DNA of 64,000 nt, taken from Whitmania pigra. Taxonomy: Eukaryota > Annelida > Clitellata > Hirudinida > Haemopidae. Where the stretch lies: the NCBI GenBank assembly GCA_021613335.1, contig JAJTWR010000431.1, positions 2,877,775-2,941,774 of the forward strand. The letters are read 5' to 3'. The position numbers were made by a program, and so were the translations under genes. Below, piece by piece: positions 26,800 through 34,984 of this stretch. A model generated the notes under the pieces. The model was not told the origin of the DNA. It saw only the letters and a program-made list of their open reading frames with translations, and did no database searches. The number at the start of each line of letters is the position of its first letter. Position 1 is the first letter of the stretch.

Positions 26800-27740
26800 G
26801 CAGCCCCCTCGATGGCACTCAGCGTCTTGTTGAGGCTCGCCTCGTCCTCGACGTTGAAACACTCTACGCCTTTTGCGATGCGCCGGGTGAGTCCTCCGAG
26901 CACCTTCCCCGGGCCAAACTCGATGAACCTGGTGACGCCCTGGCGCACCATCTCTTCGACCGACTCGACCCAGCGCACCGGCGCAGTCACTTGCTCCAAA
27001 AGCAACGCGGCGGTGCGGTCCGTTGCAGAGGAGCTTTGGGCGGTGACGTTTGCGACGAGCGGCACGGTGTAGGGGCTGAAGGTGGTTCCACCGAAAACTG
27101 CGGAGAGGCGCGGGACGACCGGTGCCATGAGCGCGCAGTGGAAGGGGGCGCTCACCGCCAAGGGGATGACCCGCTTCGCGCCGAGCGCGGTCAATTTCTC
27201 TCGGGCACGTTCGACCGCGGCCGCGTGACCGGCGATGACGGTCTGCATGGGCTCGTTGTAGTTCGCCGGGCTCACGACATCGCCACCGGCGACGGCTTCG
27301 CAGGCTTCGCGCACCGTCGAAGCGGGAAGCCCGAGCACAGCGGCCATGGCGCCCACGCCCGGCGGCACGGCCTCTTGCATGAACGTCCCACGCGCCCGCA
27401 CTGCGCGGACCGCAGAGCCCAAGTCGAGCACGCCCGCCGCGACGAGGGCCGAGTATTCCCCGAGGGAGTGCCCGGCGACGACGGCTGGCCGCAGCGAGGA
27501 GCGCGCCCCGAAAGCGCGGAGCGCCGCCACCGACACGGTGAGGATGGCCGGTTGCGCCGAAGCCGTGAGGGTGAGCGCCGTCTCGGGCCCCTCGAAGCAG
27601 AGCCGCTGCATGTCGAGGGAGAGCGCTGCCGAGGCCTCATCGATGATCGCACGGGCCTCGGGGAACGCGGTGTAGAGCGATTTGCCCATGCCGACGGCTT
27701 GACTGCCTTGCCCAGGAAAAATGAACGCGAGTGAACCCAT
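26796..27740 (-). CDS. fabD: Malonyl-CoA:ACP transacylase
   Basis: FabD loads malonyl groups on ACP. The N-terminal FIFPGQGSQAVGMG, the nucleophile Ser in VAGHSLGEYSALVAAG, the Arg in RAVRARGTFMQEA and the His in VSAPFHCALM match the family. The ATG at 27740 starts the family sequence. Length is 314 residues; coupled to fabG through the TTGA overlap. Confidence 0.96.
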   Translation of the reverse strand: MGSLAFIFPGQGSQAVGMGKSLYTAFPEARAIIDEASAALSLDMQRLCFEGPETALTLTASAQPAILTVSVAALRAFGARSSLRPAVVAGHSLGEYSALVAAGVLDLGSAVRAVRARGTFMQEAVPPGVGAMAAVLGLPASTVREACEAVAGGDVVSPANYNEPMQTVIAGHAAAVERAREKLTALGAKRVIPLAVSAPFHCALMAPVVPRLSAVFGGTTFSPYTVPLVANVTAQSSSATDRTAALLLEQVTAPVRWVESVEEMVRQGVTRFIEFGPGKVLGGLTRRIAKGVECFNVEDEASLNKTLSAIEGAA

Positions 27741-27753
27741 GTCCTCGAACTTT

Positions 27754-28734
27754 CTACCAGCGAACCAACATACTGCCCCACGCGATACCAGCGCCAAGGG
27801 CAAGCATTCCGATGAGTTGTCCTGGCTTTAGTGCACCAGCTCGGTTGGCCTCGTCGAGAGAAATCGGGAGCGAGGCCGAGGATGTGTTTCCGTAGTGCTC
27901 GATATTGAGCCACACCTTCTCTTTGGGGATTCCGAGGCGCTGCAACACTGCTTCGAGTATCCGCAAGTTCGCCTGGTGAACGACGAGGTGATCGAGATCG
28001 TCCACCTTGAGGTTCTGCTTTTCAAGGGCCTCGCGCATCGAGTCGGAGAGGAAGCGCACCGCGTGCTTGTACACGTCGCGGCCGTTCATGAAGATCTTGT
28101 GATGGTTTCCGGCGAGCATTTCCGGGCTCGGCGGCATCTTCGTTCCGCCGCCCTCAATGGTGATGAGCGGCGCCAGGTTGCCGTCGGAGTGCAAGTGCGC
28201 CGACAAGATGCCGCGGTTCGGCTCCGTCGTCGGTGCGAGCACCATCGCACCCGCGCCATCGCCGAAGAGGATGCAGGTGCCGCGGTCGCTCCAGTTCGTG
28301 ACCCGGCTCAACATCTCAGCGCCGATCACCAACGCAGTTTTCACCCGACCGGTTTCGACGAATTGCGAGGCGATGCCGAGCCCGTAGACGGAGCTCGCGC
28401 AGGCCGCAGAGATGTCAAAGGCAAAGGCGTTTTTCGCGCCGAGTTCGCGCTGGACGTAGACCGCGCATGCCGGCATCGGCATGTCCGGGGTGATGGTGCC
28501 AACGAGAATCAGCTCCACATCCTCCGGTTTGACCCCGGCCATGGCGAGGGCGCTCTTCGCCGCCTGGGTCGCCATCTGGGAGGTGAGTTCTCCTTCAGCG
28601 GCGACGTGCCGGGTGCGTATTCCGGTGCGCGAAAAAATCCACTCGTCGTTGGTATCGACGAGCTTCTCGATATCTGCGTTGGTCAGAACCTTCTTCGGAA
28701 GGTACTTGCCGGTTCCGATAATGCGGGCGCGCAT
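27754..28734 (-). CDS. fabH: 3-oxoacyl-[acyl-carrier-protein] synthase III
   Basis: FabH starts fatty-acid synthesis from acetyl-CoA. The Cys-His-Asn triad is in ISAACASSVYGLGIA, VVHQANLRILEAV and HYGNTSSASLPI. I chose the ATG at 28734, 5 bases after GGAG; an adjacent GTG at 28737 is possible. Length is 326 residues. plsX, usually between rpmF and fabH, is missing: only 64 bases separate the two. Confidence 0.96.
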   Translation of the reverse strand: MRARIIGTGKYLPKKVLTNADIEKLVDTNDEWIFSRTGIRTRHVAAEGELTSQMATQAAKSALAMAGVKPEDVELILVGTITPDMPMPACAVYVQRELGAKNAFAFDISAACASSVYGLGIASQFVETGRVKTALVIGAEMLSRVTNWSDRGTCILFGDGAGAMVLAPTTEPNRGILSAHLHSDGNLAPLITIEGGGTKMPPSPEMLAGNHHKIFMNGRDVYKHAVRFLSDSMREALEKQNLKVDDLDHLVVHQANLRILEAVLQRLGIPKEKVWLNIEHYGNTSSASLPISLDEANRAGALKPGQLIGMLALGAGIAWGSMLVRW

Positions 28735-28798
28735 CACAACTCCGATTGTCTACCCAAACCTGAGCAATTGTCATCAGGCTCGATAGCTATTCGTGCGC

Positions 28799-28999
28799 CT
28801 AGGCTTCGGCTTTGCGTTCGCGCGGGGGGGCGACGAGTTTGCCCTTGTAGTTTCCGCACGCTGGACATATCCGATGCGGAAGAACTGCTGCTCCGCAGCC
28901 CTTGCAATGGCCGAGGCTGAGCCCGCCCTTGAGGGCGTTGTTGGCGGCCCGACGGCGATCGCGGCGCATCTTCGAAGTCCGTTTTTTGGGTACTCCCAT
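28799..28999 (-). CDS. rpmF: 50S ribosomal protein L32, zinc-ribbon form
   Basis: MGVPKKRTSKMRRDRRRAAN is the L32 start; two CxxC pairs (HCKGCG and ICPACGNYKG) form the zinc ribbon. Length is 66 residues. It follows yceD after 27 bases, the common yceD-rpmF pairing. Confidence 0.96.
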   Translation of the reverse strand: MGVPKKRTSKMRRDRRRAANNALKGGLSLGHCKGCGAAVLPHRICPACGNYKGKLVAPPRERKAEA

Positions 29000-29026
29000 G
29001 TTGTGCTCCCTGCGACGAGCCGAGAA

Positions 29027-29575
29027 TTACCTCTCGACCTTGATGTCCTTCAAAGCGGCGAACCGGGGGTCGATTTCGGCTTCCCCGCGGTGTGAGCACG
29101 GCTCACGGTTTAAATCTGCTCCGCATACCCTGCACAATCCTTTGCAGTCATTTCCGCATAGCAGGGTAACGGGGAGCGCCAATAGCAAATGCTCGCGCAA
29201 TATGGGATCTAAATCGATGGTCCGCCCATCAAAGGGTTCGGCGTCGGCCTCGTCGAGTTCGAAGGTGCCCTGCCCGGCGCGGTTCCCCCGAGAGCCCTCT
29301 GACGAGGAATCCGGCACCATGCGGACCAGAAATTCGACCGGGACTTCGAAGGGCACGGCGTATGCGCAGCGATTGCAGGGGCCTTTTAATTTCACGGTAC
29401 AACGACCGTCAAGATGAATTCTCCCTGAGGTGCGGGTGAATCGAGCGCTCAGGGTTCCGGGGTCGAGCACTTCGATAGACTCCACGTCTTGGAGGGCGCG
29501 AACGAGCATTTCCCGAGAGTTCGCCTCCGAAAGTGAAAGCCCTCCCTGCTGGATTTCTTCGACTTTGACCTGCAT
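29027..29575 (-). CDS. YceD/DUF177 family protein, probably involved in 23S rRNA accumulation
   Basis: The family is usually encoded in front of rpmF and is linked to 23S rRNA processing. The 182-residue protein has the conserved CNRCAYAVPFEVPVEF segment and a C-terminal CKGLCRVCGADLN motif plus a further Cys, suggesting metal binding. The ATG at 29575 follows GAGGACACG; upstream codons in the frame overlap the divergent promoter region. It is the first gene of the 29575-19538 leftward cluster. Confidence 0.88.
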   Translation of the reverse strand: MQVKVEEIQQGGLSLSEANSREMLVRALQDVESIEVLDPGTLSARFTRTSGRIHLDGRCTVKLKGPCNRCAYAVPFEVPVEFLVRMVPDSSSEGSRGNRAGQGTFELDEADAEPFDGRTIDLDPILREHLLLALPVTLLCGNDCKGLCRVCGADLNREPCSHRGEAEIDPRFAALKDIKVER

Positions 29576-29694
29576 CGTGTCCTCGCGCGGTGCCCGAGAC
29601 CGAAACCGCCGGAAATGCACCTAGCACATTCACCCGCTCGATAGCCAAGCTGGCGTGCTTGGATGTGGTCTTCTGTACCGCTATAGTCGCTCGG

Positions 29695-30468
29695 GTGCTC
29701 CTTGCGGTCATCGCTGACATCCATGGAAATCTGCCGGCACTTGAAGCTGTGCTCGCGGACATCGACCGCCAGAAACCCGACCTTATCATCGCAGCGGGAG
29801 ATCTCGCGCTGCGCGGGCCGTTCCCAAGAGAGTGCGTCGAACTCATCCGCGCGCGCTGCCACGCGGTGATCATCGGCAACACCGACGCCTATCTCGCCGG
29901 GAATTATCTCCAGAAGTCCTACCAGGAGCCGCAGCATTGGAAGACCCATCTGCTCGAATGGTCGCGAGCGGAGTTGGGCGAAGAGCATCTCGCGTGGATG
30001 CGGGCGCTCCCCTTCTCGATGCGTTTTAGTCCGGCGCCCTCGCAAGACCTGTTCGTGTGCCACGCGAATCCGCGCAACCTCGAAGACACGCTCGACCCGA
30101 CGCTCGACGACGAAGCCGTGCGCAAGTACTTCGTGCACCCGCATCCGGCGGCCATCGCCTTCGGACACCTCCACTTCCCGTACCGCCGCCGAGTCGACCG
30201 GACGCTGCTCGTCGATGTCGCCTCGGTCGGCATTCCGCGCGACGGCGACCGCCGCGCCTGCTGGACCTTATTCAGCGGAACCTCTCGCGGCTGGCACGCG
30301 CATTTTCGCCGGGTGCGCTACTCGGTCTATGCGGTCACCCAAGCGCTCACGACGAAAGACGTTCCGGGGGCGCCGATCTTCTCTCAGAAGCTTCGCGAAG
30401 CGCGCTACCGGAACCACGAAGCGCTCGCGACCGCGGTGCGAAACCTGCCCCACTTCCAAACCCACTGA
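29695..30468 (+). CDS. Metallophosphoesterase (calcineurin-like, YfcE-type)
   Basis: A dinuclear metal phosphoesterase fold is clear from IADIHGNLPALEAVL (DxH), IAAGDLALRGPFP (GD), IIGNTDAYL (GNxD, the usual GNHD changed), the FVCHANPRN His and AFGHLHFPYRRR (GHxH). The substrate is unknown; relatives act on phosphodiesters. I place the start at the GTG 29695, right before the first motif, because upstream codons have no domain match; an earlier start at 29590 would overlap the yceD promoter. Length is 257 residues. Confidence 0.85.
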   Translation: MLLAVIADIHGNLPALEAVLADIDRQKPDLIIAAGDLALRGPFPRECVELIRARCHAVIIGNTDAYLAGNYLQKSYQEPQHWKTHLLEWSRAELGEEHLAWMRALPFSMRFSPAPSQDLFVCHANPRNLEDTLDPTLDDEAVRKYFVHPHPAAIAFGHLHFPYRRRVDRTLLVDVASVGIPRDGDRRACWTLFSGTSRGWHAHFRRVRYSVYAVTQALTTKDVPGAPIFSQKLREARYRNHEALATAVRNLPHFQTH

Positions 30469-30477
30469 CGCGGACGC

Positions 30478-32073
30478 CTACCGCCTTCGGGGGGCCACTC
30501 TCCTGCTACCAGTCTGACGGCGCAGCGGGCGGCGCTTCACCGCTGGAGCGCGGCGGACCCGAACTTCCAAACTGCGCCCGAAGACTTCGGTGAACAACGC
30601 GGCTTCTCGGTCGAGATCCCACAGTTCAAGTTCGATGGGCGCGCGAACCTGGAGGCTTAGGCGCAATTTGCCCGGGCGGAGCACGGCGGAGAGTTTGCTC
30701 ACCGGCTGCTGGTGGCTGCGGTCGAGCGCATCGGCCATGCGCAAGAGTGCGGTGCAGCGGCGAACGACCTTCACTTCGTTCTCATCGAGCGAGCGGAGCA
30801 ACTCGTGCTGCGGATCCGGCGGCGAACGGCGATGGAAACGGGCGATGATCGCCACGAGGAGTTGTTGCCGCTCGCTCAACCCCGGCAGGTCCGCGTGGGT
30901 GATCAAATAGTGGCTGTGCTTGTGGTGGCGGACCGCGCTCACCACGTAGCCGATGTCGTGGAGGAGCGCGGCGGTGTTGAGGAGCACCCAGGCATTCCGG
31001 GGCAATTCGCCGTTGGCGGAGAAGCGCTCGAACAGCGGCCGCACGAGGCGGGCGACCTGGGTCGCGTGCTCTTCGCCGAAGCCGACCCGTCGACCGAGAG
31101 CGAGCGCGCCGCCTTCGGCGCTCGAATCTTCATCTCCTGGGCGCCGTTGCACCAAATCGACGAGCAACCCATCGCGCAGCCCGCGGGCGGTCGGCTGAAT
31201 CCCGGAGAGCCCGAGCTCGTCGAGTACCGCCTCCAGCACGACCGCGCCGCCGACGATCACGTCGCCGCGGTTCGCGTCGAACTGCTTGCGCCGTTTGGCC
31301 GGGCTCATCGCGGCAATCGCCTCAACTGCCTTGGAGATCTCCGCGCGGGTCGCCGAAGTGCCCTTCTTCTTGCGGGCAAAGTCGACGACCGCGCCGATGG
31401 TGCCGCTGGAGCCGAGCGCGTACGAAACGCGACCCAAGCGCGCGCGGATGCCCGCGTCGGCGATGATTTCGCGAGCAAAGGCCCGCATCACTTTGAGCTC
31501 TTTTTTCGAGATGGCTTGGTCGGCCTTGAAGATCTCGGTCAGCCGCACGGCCCCCAAGTCGAGGCTCCACAAGTGCGCCGGTCGCTTGTGCTCGGCAATG
31601 ATGAGCTCGGTGCTGCCGCCGCCGATATCGACGCAGAGGCTCCGAGCGAGTGAGGGAACACCACTTAAAATGCCGAGGCAGATGAGGCGCGCCTCCTCTT
31701 GCCCGGAGATGACTTCGAGGTTGACGCCGGCCTCCTCGCGCACGCGGCGGACGACCTCGTTGCGATTCTTCGCGTCGCGCATGGCCGAGGTTGCAACCGC
31801 GCGCACCTGCGCGTCGTAGCGCCGCACGAGTGCCCCGTAGCGACTCAGGGTTTCGACGAGCCGGTCGGCCACTTCGCGGCGGATGACGCCGCTCATGAAC
31901 ACGCCTTCGCCGGGGCGAATCGGCGCCCGTTCTTGGTGCAATATCTCGTAGCTGTGGTCTGGGCCAACCCGCGCCAGAATCAGCCGAGCGGCATTGGTGC
32001 CGACGTCGATGGCCGCGACAACTTGACCACGCCCTGGCTGCCCCCGCTCTGGGGTGGCTGCGGGCTCTTTCAC
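30478..32073 (-). CDS. ppx: Exopolyphosphatase / guanosine pentaphosphatase family
   Basis: Ppx/GppA enzymes trim polyphosphate ends or hydrolyse pppGpp. The actin-like N-terminal half has AAIDVGTNAARLILAR and VDIGGGSTELII; the C-terminal half has an HD-type region (LLHDIGYVVSAVRHHKHSHY). Length is 531 residues, close to Ppx. The start is a GTG at 32073 with a weak ribosome site. It is divergent from ppk1 with 131 bases between, a natural pairing of polyphosphate breakdown and synthesis. Ppx versus GppA cannot be settled from sequence alone. Confidence 0.9.
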   Translation of the reverse strand: MKEPAATPERGQPGRGQVVAAIDVGTNAARLILARVGPDHSYEILHQERAPIRPGEGVFMSGVIRREVADRLVETLSRYGALVRRYDAQVRAVATSAMRDAKNRNEVVRRVREEAGVNLEVISGQEEARLICLGILSGVPSLARSLCVDIGGGSTELIIAEHKRPAHLWSLDLGAVRLTEIFKADQAISKKELKVMRAFAREIIADAGIRARLGRVSYALGSSGTIGAVVDFARKKKGTSATRAEISKAVEAIAAMSPAKRRKQFDANRGDVIVGGAVVLEAVLDELGLSGIQPTARGLRDGLLVDLVQRRPGDEDSSAEGGALALGRRVGFGEEHATQVARLVRPLFERFSANGELPRNAWVLLNTAALLHDIGYVVSAVRHHKHSHYLITHADLPGLSERQQLLVAIIARFHRRSPPDPQHELLRSLDENEVKVVRRCTALLRMADALDRSHQQPVSKLSAVLRPGKLRLSLQVRAPIELELWDLDREAALFTEVFGRSLEVRVRRAPAVKRRPLRRQTGSRRVAPRRR

Positions 32074-32204
32074 GAAGCGAAATCCATGGAATGCGTTTCC
32101 GGTATCACAGCATTTCCCGTTTCTGCAGTGAGTCGTGGTAGGTGTCTTGGTAGGTATAGATCGCTTCTGCAGCTCAACACGTTTGCTTCAGCCTCCGTTA
32201 TCTC

Positions 32205-34334
32205 ATGGAGCCTACCAACGACCGAAGCCTCTTTATCAACCGGGAACTCTCCTGGCTCGCATTCAATGAGCGTGTCATTTCCGAAGCGAAAAACTCGGGC
32301 TTGCCACTCCACGAGCGCATCAAGTTTCTAGCTATATCGGCGGCGAACCTCGACGAGTTTTTCATGGTTCGGGTGGCCGGGCTGAAGCAGCAACTTCAGA
32401 GCTCCATCTCCGAGAGCCCCGCCGACGGCATGTCGCCCGCCGAGCAGATAGCGGCCATCGCCGAGCGGGCCCACCGCATGGTGGAAGACCAATACAACGT
32501 GTGGCAGGGCGAGCTGCGCCCGCTCCTCTCGGCGAATGGCATCGACCTCGTGAGCCGCGATCAACTCACCGTCGAGCAGCGCGCACAGGCTAAGTCGTAC
32601 TTCCAATCGTCGGTGTTCCCAGTGCTGACGCCGCTCGCGGTGGACCCAAGCCACCCGTTTCCGAACTTGAAGAACAAGTCGCTCAACTTGGCGTTGAGCC
32701 TGCGCCGGGGCGACAAAAAACGGCGGCGTCCGCAGAGCGATGTGGCGCTCGCGGTGGTGCAGGTGCCGCTCGTGCTCCCGCGGCTCGTGCCGCTCGCGGC
32801 GCCGGAAGACCCGCGCTTCATCCTCCTCGAAGAGCTGATTCTCCTGAACGCAGCGGAGCTCTTTCCTGGGTTCACCGTCGAAGGTGCGGCCATTTTCCGC
32901 CTCACCCGAAACTGGGACCTCGATATCGACGAAGAAGAGTCAGAAGACCTCCTAGAGTCGGTGCAAAAAGAGCTGCGCCGCCGGGACCGCGGCGCCGTCG
33001 TTCGCCTGGAGCTCGACGACGGAGCGCCGAGCTACCTGGAGTCGCAGCTCGCCCATGCGCTGAATCTCGCCCCCCACGACCTCTACCGGCTGCGGGGACC
33101 GCTTCAACTGCAGGACTTCACGGCCCTCGCCGATGTCGATCCGCGGCCGGAGCATCGGGTCGAGCCGTACGTCCCGGCGATTCCACCGGCGATTCACGTC
33201 GCCGACTCCATGTTCCAGCTCATCGCGCAGAAAGACATTCTCCTCCACCACCCCTACGAATCCTTTGAGCCGGTCGTGCGGTTCATCGAGGAGGCGGCGG
33301 AAGATCCGAACGTCCTTGCGATCAAACAGACCCTCTACCGAACCACCGGCGATAGTCCCATCGGCCGCGCGCTCTTGCGGGCCTCGGAGAACGGCAAGCA
33401 GGTCACCGTGCTCGTCGAGCTCAAAGCGCGCCTCGACGAGGCGAACAACATCGCCTGGGCACGGCGCATGGAGAACAATGGCATCCACGTGGTCTACGGG
33501 CTCCTCGGACTCAAGACCCACTGCAAGGTCACGTTGGTCGTCCGCCGGGAGCGCAACGGCATTCGCCGCTACGTGCACCTGGGCACCGGGAACTACAACC
33601 CGGTGACGGCGCGCCTCTACGCGGATCTCTCGCTCTTCACCTCCCGCCCGGAGATCGCCGACGACGCGACCGCCCTCTTCAATATGATCACCGGCTACTC
33701 CACCCAGCCGCAATGGAAGCGCCTCTCCGTTGCTCCGGGGACTCTCCAAGCGAAGATTCTCGAACTCATCGCCCGGGAAACGCAGAAAGCCACCAAGGGA
33801 GAACCAGCGCGCATCATCGCGAAGATGAACTCGCTTGTGGATCCGGACGTCATTCGCGCTCTCTACGAAGCCAGCCGCGCCGGGGTCGATATCGACTTGT
33901 TGATTCGCGGCATCTGCTGCCTACGGCCACAAGTCCCCGGCACCTCCGAGCGCATTCGAGTACGCAGCATCGTCGATCGCTTTCTCGAACATGCTCGCGC
34001 CTTCGTCTTCGGGGCCGGTCCCAACGCAGATGTCTACATTTCGTCTGCGGACTGGATGCCGCGAAACTTTCACCGCCGGGTCGAGGTGCTCACACCCGTC
34101 GAGGATGCGAACTTGAAGGCCCGCATCCTCGACGAGGTGCTGGGCATCTCCGCTTCGGACAACGTGAAAGCTCGAGAACTCACCGCCCAAGGGACCTACG
34201 TTCCGATCCCGATTCCGCCCGACGGCCAACCGGTGCGCAGCCAAGCGGTCTTCATGGAACTCGCAAAGCGGTCCCTTGAGCCAAGCCTCCGGGTGGCTCC
34301 GCCCCCGGTACCGCTACCGGAAGCCGTGAAGTAG
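32205..34334 (+). CDS. ppk1: Polyphosphate kinase 1
   Basis: PPK1 makes polyphosphate from ATP. The 709-residue protein has the N domain start FINRELSWLAFNERV, the AANLDEFFMVRVAGL segment, the head domain, and two phospholipase-D-like catalytic domains with the phospho-His in RRYVHLGTGNYNPVTARLY and the second conserved His in RNFHRRVEVLTPV. It is full length. The ATG at 32205 fits the family beginning. Confidence 0.96.
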   Translation: MEPTNDRSLFINRELSWLAFNERVISEAKNSGLPLHERIKFLAISAANLDEFFMVRVAGLKQQLQSSISESPADGMSPAEQIAAIAERAHRMVEDQYNVWQGELRPLLSANGIDLVSRDQLTVEQRAQAKSYFQSSVFPVLTPLAVDPSHPFPNLKNKSLNLALSLRRGDKKRRRPQSDVALAVVQVPLVLPRLVPLAAPEDPRFILLEELILLNAAELFPGFTVEGAAIFRLTRNWDLDIDEEESEDLLESVQKELRRRDRGAVVRLELDDGAPSYLESQLAHALNLAPHDLYRLRGPLQLQDFTALADVDPRPEHRVEPYVPAIPPAIHVADSMFQLIAQKDILLHHPYESFEPVVRFIEEAAEDPNVLAIKQTLYRTTGDSPIGRALLRASENGKQVTVLVELKARLDEANNIAWARRMENNGIHVVYGLLGLKTHCKVTLVVRRERNGIRRYVHLGTGNYNPVTARLYADLSLFTSRPEIADDATALFNMITGYSTQPQWKRLSVAPGTLQAKILELIARETQKATKGEPARIIAKMNSLVDPDVIRALYEASRAGVDIDLLIRGICCLRPQVPGTSERIRVRSIVDRFLEHARAFVFGAGPNADVYISSADWMPRNFHRRVEVLTPVEDANLKARILDEVLGISASDNVKARELTAQGTYVPIPIPPDGQPVRSQAVFMELAKRSLEPSLRVAPPPVPLPEAVK

Positions 34335-34372
34335 CCCTTCCGGATACACCCAAATCCTGCTACGCAGCGACT

Positions 34373-34573
34373 ATGGGTCTCAAGTGGGGCGAAATAGTTC
34401 TCATTCTCGCGGTGTTTCTCTTGCTGTTCGGCACGTCGCGACTTCCTCAGCTTGGGCAGAGCTTAGGCTCCGCTATTCGGAACTTTAAAAAGGGATTCTC
34501 GGGCAGCGATGAGCCGTCGGAGAAGCACCCCAAAAACATCGACGACGGCAAGTCGTCGGACAAGCGCGAATAG
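34373..34573 (+). CDS. tatA: Sec-independent translocase subunit TatA/TatE
   Basis: The 66-residue protein has the N-terminal membrane helix EIVLILAVFLLLFGTSRLP, the hinge, the amphipathic helix GSAIRNFKKGF and a polar tail. It forms the pore of the twin-arginine exporter. tatB and tatC are not adjacent. Confidence 0.93.
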   Translation: MGLKWGEIVLILAVFLLLFGTSRLPQLGQSLGSAIRNFKKGFSGSDEPSEKHPKNIDDGKSSDKRE

Positions 34574-34744
34574 CTCTTCCAGATCCGTTTCCCCCTCCGT
34601 ACCTCTCCCCAGCTGAGCTGCAGCACCTGTAGCTCGCCAGGCTGTGCTTATGTGCAAACGGCAGAGATCGGCCGCCGCACCGCGAACGCCCTATCCAGAC
34701 GTGTAATCCCTCACGAGGCGTAAGCGAAGGACTGACTTTGGGCG

Positions 34745-34760
34745 ACTGACCATGGTCAGT
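34745..34760. repeat. Perfect 16-base palindrome
   Basis: ACTGACCATGGTCAGT is its own reverse complement. It lies about 115 bases upstream of the first array promoter and could be an operator; nothing else supports that. Confidence 0.4.
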
Positions 34761-34874
34761 TATCGCGCCACCGGGGCGACGCGCCTCATCGCGCCCTCGC
34801 ACCCATCCACACAACTCATACACTAATTATTAAGCACACTAGCTTCACGCAGACATTATTTGGGCTCACTAATG

Positions 34875-34904
34875 TTGCATGGTTATCCATTCCGCCATTA
34901 TCAC
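34875..34904 (+). promoter_or_regulatory. Array promoter, copy 1
   Basis: TTGCAT (34875-34880), 17 bases, TTATCA (34898-34903), then CATTC. The same block precedes every transcription unit of the array; read as sigma-70 type the -10 would be TATCAC with an 18-base spacer. The leader to the ATG is about 75 bases. Confidence 0.7.
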
Positions 34905-34984
34905 ATTCTAGTGGCATCACGACCATTCTGTCGTCATCCACGAGAGGGTACATCAACCAACACCTAGTGAGCCACCGAGTATTT

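Larger units (their letters stand above)
34574..34984. other. Intergenic region ahead of the lipoprotein array
   Basis: These 411 bases hold no supported gene. They contain a perfect 16-base palindrome (34745-34760), a T-free GC-rich part after tatA, an AT-richer part from about 34810, and the promoter and 5' leader of the first array gene from 34875. Confidence 0.6.

Noticed and set aside
34898..34930. A sigma-54 promoter suggested by GTGGCAT after the TTATCA box in array leaders
   Set aside because: The GC element at -12 with correct spacing is missing and GTGGCAT is not conserved in copies 3, 5 and 6.
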